Shown here in pieces: positions 58,949-64,000 of a stretch of 64,000 nucleotides of DNA. The notes beneath the pieces are model-generated. The model worked only from the letters and a program-made list of their open reading frames with translations. It had not been told where the DNA came from and searched no databases. This stretch comes from an uncultured Candidatus Melainabacteria bacterium. GTDB lineage: Bacteria; Cyanobacteriota; Vampirovibrionia; Gastranaerophilales; Gastranaerophilaceae. Location of the stretch: NCBI GenBank assembly GCA_934757245.1, contig CAKVLH010000010.1, positions 5,164 to 69,163 of the forward strand, in the 5' to 3' direction. Each line of letters starts with the position of its first letter. Position 1 is the stretch's first letter. Position numbers and translations under genes: made by a program.

Positions 58949-60493
58949 ATGGAAAATAATTATTTTGCACTACTAGCTAATGATGTGAAAAAGTTGTGGA
59001 ACGGTTTGGACGGCAACCAAAAGCTTGGCATGCTTGCGCTTATCGTTGTTACGATTGCTGTTGCGACTTTTTTCTTATCTAAAGCTATGGAACCCGATTG
59101 GGTTGTTTTATATTCGGATTTAAACGAAGTTAATGCTATAAGTATAGTAGAAAATATGAAAAAGAACGGATACCGTTATAAAGTTTCAGAAGATCATAAA
59201 ACGATTTTAGTACCGTCAAATGTTCGTGATGAAATGCGTGTTTTTGTTGCGGAAAACGATTTGATAAAAAATGGTGATACAGGTTTTGAACTTTTGGATG
59301 ATATGCAATTAGGTTCAACAGATTTCAAAAATAAGTTGACTAAGCAAAGAATCTTCCAAGGCGAACTTACTCGTTCTATCGAAAAAATTCAAGGTGTTAA
59401 ATACGCTAGAGTTCAGCTTGCAGAACCTGAACGTTCAATTTTTGAAGATAATGACGCAAAACCGACTGCGTCAGTTGTTTTGGTTTTAGAACCGGGATAT
59501 AAAATTAAGAGTTCACAAGTAAAAGCTATTAAGAACTTGGTAGCTTATGCAGTTCCTAGAATGACACCGGAACAAGTATTTATTACCGACCAAAACGGTA
59601 ATAGTTTGTCTGATGAGACATCTAAAAACTCTACCGACATGGAAAGTTTTAAAACAAACTTAGAAAAAGATACGGCAAAAAAGGTTTCAGAAGTTTTAGA
59701 AAAAATTGTTGGCAAAGGTAATGTTTCTGTTCAAGTAAATGCAGATATTGATTTTAATTCTGCAAAATCTACGATTGAAAGCTATATTCCTGTAAATGAT
59801 AAGGGTGAAGGTGTTGTAACAAGCTCTCAAACAGAGGTTGAAACTTATGAAAACCCTAATAATGTTCCTAATCCGAATGGCGTAAATCAGAGGAATTTGA
59901 ACTATTCAAAACAAAAAACAGCTGTAAATTACAGCGTATCTAAAGAAGTTAAACAAGTTGTTTATGCTCCCGGAACGATTAAAAGACTTTCAATCGCGGT
60001 TGCAGTAAATAAAATTTTAACAGAGGCTGAAAAAGAAGAACTTAAAAATCTTGTGCTTTCAGCGTCAGGTGTTGATTATTCAAGAGGCGACGTGATTTCT
60101 GTTTCAGGATTGCAATTTGAAGGTGCAACGATTGATAAAAAGGCTCAAGAAGATTTTGCCAAACAGTATCAACAAGAGCAAACAATGTACTTTATTACAT
60201 CTTCTGTAATTCCGCTAGTAATTGTATTGATATTAGGTTGTTTTGCATTATTCATTTTGAAGAATTTTGTATCAAAAATGCCAACACCAAAGCGTCAGGA
60301 ACGTAAACTTCCGGAAGAAGTTGTTGAAACTCAAATTGAAGAAGCAGAGCCGGAAGAAGCTTTGCCAAAAATTGAGTTGAATAAAAAGGAGATTAAATCT
60401 CAAAAAGAACAAAGTATAAACGAATTAAACGAAGCGGTTATGGCATCGCCGGAAGATGCGGCGAAGCTGATAACGTCGTTTATTAAAGACTAA
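58949..60493 (+). CDS. fliF: Flagellar M-ring protein FliF (514 aa)
   Basis: N-terminal helix (KLGMLALIVVTIAVATFFLSKAM), then the YscJ/FliF ring domains (VVLYSDLNEVNAISIVENMKKNGYRYKV, GDTGFELLDDMQLGSTDFKNKLTKQRIFQGELTRSIEKIQGVKYARVQLAEPERSIF) and the FliF-C barrel. A second membrane helix (FITSSVIPLVIVLILGCFALFIL) and a cytoplasmic tail that binds FliG follow. It builds the MS ring of the flagellum. ATG 58949 with GGGGAG is preferred to an in-frame GTG upstream. It is first in the operon. Confidence 0.96.
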   Translation: MENNYFALLANDVKKLWNGLDGNQKLGMLALIVVTIAVATFFLSKAMEPDWVVLYSDLNEVNAISIVENMKKNGYRYKVSEDHKTILVPSNVRDEMRVFVAENDLIKNGDTGFELLDDMQLGSTDFKNKLTKQRIFQGELTRSIEKIQGVKYARVQLAEPERSIFEDNDAKPTASVVLVLEPGYKIKSSQVKAIKNLVAYAVPRMTPEQVFITDQNGNSLSDETSKNSTDMESFKTNLEKDTAKKVSEVLEKIVGKGNVSVQVNADIDFNSAKSTIESYIPVNDKGEGVVTSSQTEVETYENPNNVPNPNGVNQRNLNYSKQKTAVNYSVSKEVKQVVYAPGTIKRLSIAVAVNKILTEAEKEELKNLVLSASGVDYSRGDVISVSGLQFEGATIDKKAQEDFAKQYQQEQTMYFITSSVIPLVIVLILGCFALFILKNFVSKMPTPKRQERKLPEEVVETQIEEAEPEEALPKIELNKKEIKSQKEQSINELNEAVMASPEDAAKLITSFIKD

Positions 60494-60494
60494 T

Positions 60495-60693
60495 AAAAAA
60501 GGCAATAAGTGAATAGGGGAATAAGTGAATAAGTTCGTATTAAACATATTCGATAGTAAACAAAGTTCAATATAAAAATAGTAGGTTGGGTTTTCAACCC
60601 AACAATAACATTCAGTATTTAGCAAAGTTCAAACTTATCAATAACTAAAATGAACTTATTCACCTATTCACTCATTCACTTATTGACCTAAAA
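60495..60693. repeat. Composite repeat in flagellar operon: CTTATT-type inverted arms around a REP
   Basis: The left arm (60495-60534, GGCAATAAGTGAATAGGGG) and right arm (60653-60693, CACCTATTCACTCATTCACT) are reverse-complement related. A GTAGGTTGGGTTTTCAACCC REP (60581-60603) lies between. The fliG ribosome site AAAAGGA follows the right arm directly. The build is the same as 2861-3310. Confidence 0.6.
60581..60603 (+). repeat. REP palindrome (GTAGGTTGGGTT...AACCCAAC)
   Basis: It is a stem variant of the family in which both arms changed together: GTTGGGTT/AACCCAAC instead of GTTGGGCT/AGCCCAAC. Confidence 0.75.
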
Positions 60694-60702
60694 GGAAACA
60701 TA

Positions 60703-61752
60703 ATGGGTATCGAAGAAATAAAAAAAGCAAAAGAAGAAGCAAAAAGAACGATTACGCGTCCAAGTCAGAAGGTTGCAGCACTTCTTATCGCACTTGGGCC
60801 GGCAACTGCTTCTGAAATTCTTAAAAATATAAAAGATGAAGATTTGTTGGAGCAAATTACGCTTGATATTGCAAATCTTGGCAAAATTTCTGATGAAGAC
60901 TTGAACGAAGTTCTAACAGAATTCAAAACAGTTTTTCAAGCTAAAAACTATATCGCACAAGGTGGTGTCAGTTACGCAAAACAACTGTTGGCGCAAACTT
61001 ATGGTGAAGCTGAAGCAGGAAGATTGTTAGAAAAAGTTAACTCTATGGTTAACACAAATCCTTTTTATTTCTTGAACGAAGCAGACCCATCACAGCTCGC
61101 AAACACATTTTCTTCTGAAAATCCACAGCTTTTGGCATTAATTTTGGCGTATTTAAGACCGGAATTATCAGCACAGGTTTTGGCATTTTTACCTCCGGAT
61201 ATTCAAGCTGTCGTTTCTATGCGAATTGCGGATATGACACCTACAAACCCTGAAATTTTATCAACAATTGAAGATATTGTAGAACGTAAATTTTCTGCTT
61301 TGTTGGTTCAAGATTTTTCAAATGCAGGTGGCGTAGAATCTTTGGCAAACATTTTGAACTGTTGCGACCGCGGTACAGAAAAGAATATTATGGAATGGCT
61401 TGATATAGAAAATCAAGAAATGGCGCAGGAAGTTCGCGACTTGATGTTCGTATTTGAAGATATTATTATTCTCGACGACCGTGCTATTCAAAGGTTGCTT
61501 AGAGAAATTGATACTAAACAGCTCGCACTTGCGCTTAAAGGTACAAAAGAAGAAATTAAGAACAAAATCTTCAAGAACATGTCTGAACGTGCAAAACAAA
61601 TGCTTACGGATGATATGGAATATCTTGGACCGGTTAGAGCGAAAGAAGTTCAAGAAGCGCAAACAGGTATTGTTAACGCGATTAGAAATCTTGAAGCAAC
61701 AGGTGAAATTACAATTACACGTGCTAGTGTTGAGGATGAATTAGTTGAGTAG
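60703..61752 (+). CDS. fliG: Flagellar motor switch protein FliG (349 aa)
   Basis: N-domain SQKVAALLIALGPATASEILKNI, middle domain with ENPQLLALILAYLRPELSAQVLAFLP (EHPQ motif as ENPQ), and C-domain with the torque helix (MFVFEDIIILDDRAIQRLLREIDTKQLALALKG). It joins the MS ring to the motor. AAAAGGA sets the ATG. Its end overlaps fliH by 8 nt if the TTG start of fliH is used. Confidence 0.96.
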   Translation: MGIEEIKKAKEEAKRTITRPSQKVAALLIALGPATASEILKNIKDEDLLEQITLDIANLGKISDEDLNEVLTEFKTVFQAKNYIAQGGVSYAKQLLAQTYGEAEAGRLLEKVNSMVNTNPFYFLNEADPSQLANTFSSENPQLLALILAYLRPELSAQVLAFLPPDIQAVVSMRIADMTPTNPEILSTIEDIVERKFSALLVQDFSNAGGVESLANILNCCDRGTEKNIMEWLDIENQEMAQEVRDLMFVFEDIIILDDRAIQRLLREIDTKQLALALKGTKEEIKNKIFKNMSERAKQMLTDDMEYLGPVRAKEVQEAQTGIVNAIRNLEATGEITITRASVEDELVE

Positions 61753-62497
61753 TAATAGAATAAAAGGTCAAGAAATTCAAATGGGCGACAGTTTTGTACT
61801 GCCGATTGAACAAACACGCGTTACAAAACAACAGGCGAAAGTTCAACAAATTATCGCGGAAACAGATGCTAAGGCACAACAAATTCTTGATTCAGCTCAA
61901 AATCAATCTCAAATTGTACTTCAAACTGCTAATACAGAAGCAGAGCGAATTATTCAAGAAGCGCGTAACAAAGCTCAACAGGAATATGAGTCAATCAAAA
62001 ATCAAGCTTATCAAGAAGGATTTAAGCAGGGCGAACAAGACGGTCTTTATAAGTTTCAAAATGACGCGCAAGAAGGTTTGAAATCCTTAGATACATTAGC
62101 AAGTAGTTCTTTTGATATGAAGAAAAACATTATTGATTCAGCTTCGCAAGATATCGTGGACTTAGTAATTGCAATCGCAGATAAAGTTTGTCATCAAAAA
62201 TTTGATACGAAAATTTTGTATAGAATTACGTTGGATGCTATAAAACAACTTAATGACAAGGAAAATATCACAATTATTGTCAACCCTGAGCTTGTAGACA
62301 ATATTAATAAACTTGCACCAAGTTTTAGAGGTGAATTTCCAACAATGAAAAGTTTAAGAATTGTAGAAGATAATTCGCTTTCTGTAGACGGTGTTATTGT
62401 TGAAACTCCGGACGTAAGACTTGATTCGCGAATTTCATCTCAGATATCAGAAATTGCACACAAAATGCTTACAGGTGCTGGTGATGAGCTGGAGTAA
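61745..62497 (+). CDS. fliH: Flagellar export ATPase regulator FliH (250 aa)
   Basis: A long Gln/Glu/Ala coiled coil (QQIIAETDAKAQQILDSAQNQSQ, RIIQEARNKAQQEYESIKNQ, YQEGFKQGEQDGLY) is followed by the FliH/VirB-type C-domain (DIVDLVIAIADKVCHQKF, TLDAIKQLNDKENITIIVNPELV, VDGVIVETPDVRLDSRISSQ). It holds and inhibits FliI. The TTG at 61745 behind GAGG gives the family-like start (SSNRIKGQEIQ). ATG 61781 is the alternative. Confidence 0.9.
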   Translation: MSSNRIKGQEIQMGDSFVLPIEQTRVTKQQAKVQQIIAETDAKAQQILDSAQNQSQIVLQTANTEAERIIQEARNKAQQEYESIKNQAYQEGFKQGEQDGLYKFQNDAQEGLKSLDTLASSSFDMKKNIIDSASQDIVDLVIAIADKVCHQKFDTKILYRITLDAIKQLNDKENITIIVNPELVDNINKLAPSFRGEFPTMKSLRIVEDNSLSVDGVIVETPDVRLDSRISSQISEIAHKMLTGAGDELE

Positions 62498-63809
62498 GGA
62501 TAAATATTTAGACATAATTAAGGGCGCAAAAACGATTAAAGAAATCGGTAAGATTACTGAAATTATCGGATTAACAATTGAATCTGACGGGCCAAAATCT
62601 TCAATCGGTGATTTGTGTTACATTTATAATGATTATAACGATAAGCCTACAATGGCAGAAGTTGTTGGTTTTAAACGTGATAAAATTTTACTTATGCCTC
62701 TTGCTAATCCTGATGGAATTCATCCTGGAGCTTTGGTTGTAAATACCGGTGGTGCAATGAAAATTGGTGTTGGTAATCAGCTTATCGGACGTGTTTTAGA
62801 CGGTTTGGGCAATCCGATTGATACATTAGGTGATATTCGTTTTTCAGAATATCGTTCAACGCACGCAGATGCAATTAATCCGCTTAAAAGAAAACGTATT
62901 TCAGAACCTCTTTCTCTTGGCATACGTTCGATTGACGGATTTATGACCGTTGGCAAGGGGCAAAGAATGGGTATTTTCGCTGGTTCCGGCGTTGGTAAAA
63001 GTACGACAATCGGTATGATGGCGAAAAATACAACCGCGGATTTAAACGTTATTGCTCTAATTGGTGAACGTGGACGTGAGGTTAAAGAATTTATTGAAGA
63101 AATTTTAGGGCCTGAAGGTATGAAACGCTCAATCGTAATCGCAGCGACTTCTGAGCAGCCGTCTTTGGTAAAAATTAAAGCCGCATTTGTTGCAACTTCT
63201 ATAGCTGAGTATTTTAGAGATAAAGGTTTGGACGTGCTATTTATGCTGGACTCTGTAACTCGTATTGCAATGGCACAAAGAGAAGTCGGACTTGCAATTG
63301 GCGAACCGCCTGCTACAAGAGGCTATACACCATCAGTCTTTGCAATAATGCCTAAACTTATGGAGAGAGCCGGAACGAACGAAATCGGTACAATTACAGG
63401 GCTTTATACAGTCTTGGTAGAAGGTGATGACTTTAACGAACCGATTTCTGATACAGCGAGAAGCATTTTGGACGGACACATAATGCTTTCAAGAGATTTG
63501 GCGCATAAAAACCATTATCCGGCGGTTGATGTGTTGCAGTCTTTAAGTCGTGTAATGGGAGATGTTACAACAAAAGAACACAGGCAAGCAGCAGGCGTTA
63601 TAAGAAATCTTTTAGCTGTACATAAAAAGAACGAAGATTTAATTAATATCGGTGCCTATGTAAAAGGTTCTGATCCAATGTGTGATAAAGCTATTGCTAT
63701 TATGGGGCAAATTGATGGTTTCTTAAAACAATCAACTGATGATAAAATTGATTATGCTGAAACGGTTAACCATTTGTTGCAATTGGGACAATTGGCCGGT
63801 GCGGGTTAA
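62484..63809 (+). CDS. fliI: Flagellum-specific ATPase FliI (441 aa)
   Basis: Walker A is MGIFAGSGVGKSTTIGMM and Walker B is LDVLFMLDSVTRIAMAQREV. The family box GEPPATRGYTPSVFAIMPKLMERAG and the catalytic-site SDTARSILDGHIMLSRDLAHKNHYPAVDVLQSLSRV are complete. It drives export of flagellar subunits. ATG 62484 overlaps fliH by 14 nt. The last residue run is followed by a 190-bp gap to the window end. Confidence 0.96.
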   Translation: MSWSKDKYLDIIKGAKTIKEIGKITEIIGLTIESDGPKSSIGDLCYIYNDYNDKPTMAEVVGFKRDKILLMPLANPDGIHPGALVVNTGGAMKIGVGNQLIGRVLDGLGNPIDTLGDIRFSEYRSTHADAINPLKRKRISEPLSLGIRSIDGFMTVGKGQRMGIFAGSGVGKSTTIGMMAKNTTADLNVIALIGERGREVKEFIEEILGPEGMKRSIVIAATSEQPSLVKIKAAFVATSIAEYFRDKGLDVLFMLDSVTRIAMAQREVGLAIGEPPATRGYTPSVFAIMPKLMERAGTNEIGTITGLYTVLVEGDDFNEPISDTARSILDGHIMLSRDLAHKNHYPAVDVLQSLSRVMGDVTTKEHRQAAGVIRNLLAVHKKNEDLINIGAYVKGSDPMCDKAIAIMGQIDGFLKQSTDDKIDYAETVNHLLQLGQLAGAG

Positions 63810-63886
63810 TCTTTGAAACTAAAATGCTTATTATTTACGAGTATTAAATCAGTACATATAGAATACATTAGAATTTTGCATTAAAA

Positions 63887-63907
63887 AAGAGGGTCTGAAA
63901 CCCTCTT
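63887..63907 (-). terminator. Terminator read from the right on the minus strand
   Basis: AAGAGGG-TTTCAGA-CCCTCTT is followed by TTTTTAA on the minus strand. It belongs to a unit that lies right of 63908 and is led by a CACACCCACCA sequence like a tRNA 3' end. Confidence 0.7.
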
Positions 63908-63910
63908 AAA

Positions 63911-63990
63911 ATGGTGGGTGTGATGAAGGACTCCGTTGACGTACAGAAAAAGGTGACTAAATGTCACGTTTTTCGTGGAAATTTAATTTA
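63911..63990 (-). repeat. Diverged copy of the tRNA-Gly-linked element, behind a CCA-like end
   Basis: Plus strand: AAAATGG, then TGGGTGTGATG, AAGGACTCCGTTGACGTACAG and a stem-loop AAAAAGGTGAC-TAAAT-GTCACGTTTTT. The units at 58.2-58.5 kb have AAGGACTCCGTTTGCGTGC and GGTAAC-TAAAT-GTTAC. The change of stem base is compensated on the other side. Confidence 0.65.
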
Positions 63991-64000
63991 TAAAAATAAC

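Noticed and set aside
1..64000. CRISPR array
   Set aside because: No direct repeats with unique spacers of 25-45 bp were found. The tandem units at 58.2 kb are 187 bp with no spacer pattern.

Overview
The window is AT-rich DNA of a Gram-negative-type bacterium. It has lipid A genes (lpxC, fabZ, lpxD), a stand-alone heptose adenylyltransferase, a flagellar operon (fliF-fliG-fliH-fliI), diaminopimelate genes (asd, dapB) and a DciA/DUF721 protein. It also carries many lineage-restricted small proteins with an N-terminal F-x-G-like motif. This combination is what I would expect of a non-photosynthetic cyanobacterial relative (Vampirovibrionia/Melainabacteria, Gastranaerophilales-like). That assignment is an inference from gene content; there is no rRNA in the window.

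Layout. Positions 1-13.6 kb hold the right part of a podovirus-like prophage, read left to right. In order it has a muralytic enzyme, a gp11/gp4-like connector, a gp12/gp10-like tail hub, virion or ejection-type proteins, a small holin-like membrane protein, a tail fibre, a collagen-repeat fibre, DUF1353, terminase large subunit and a short tyrosine recombinase. The order resembles T7-type podophages, with terminase last. Three islands of host-like sequence interrupt it: a lineage protein, a 96-aa gene amid palindromes, and a tandemly duplicated membrane-protein gene. Positions 13.7-34.7 kb are chromosomal: SPFH/NfeD pair, DUF1858, orphan RHH regulator, sugar-binding lipoprotein, a large SF1 helicase-nuclease, secreted proteins, an AICARFT-like protein lacking its catalytic motif, smpB, a TPR-glycosyltransferase, mtnP, cca-rsmE and a dihydrolipoamide-dehydrogenase-like protein. 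Positions 34.9-51 kb hold dciA, a soluble histidine kinase, rsmI, rny-ymdB-PHP, a prepilin-LOG-pflA run, the lipid A/heptose/DAP block and map. Positions 51-58 kb hold tRNA-Glu, an MBL/HxlR pair, a hypoxanthine-DNA glycosylase, a HARE-nuclease protein and trkA-trkH. Positions 58-64 kb hold tandem repeats against tRNA-Gly, then the flagellar operon.

Four sequence layers are not explained by genes. (1) At least 16 small palindromes carry GTAG next to an unrelated stem, the layout of REP sequences, and some lie inside the prophage and the flagellar operon. (2) A 34-nt promoter-like element with fixed spacing occurs four times, three times before small-protein genes and once before an apparent non-coding transcript. 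(3) Long imperfect inverted arms made of CTTATT-type repeats surround REPs just upstream of phage and flagellar genes. (4) About 187-bp tandem units abut tRNA-Gly, and a diverged copy at the right edge of the window has compensatory changes in its stem. Several genes also show a -10 box 6-7 nt before the ATG, which suggests leaderless mRNAs.
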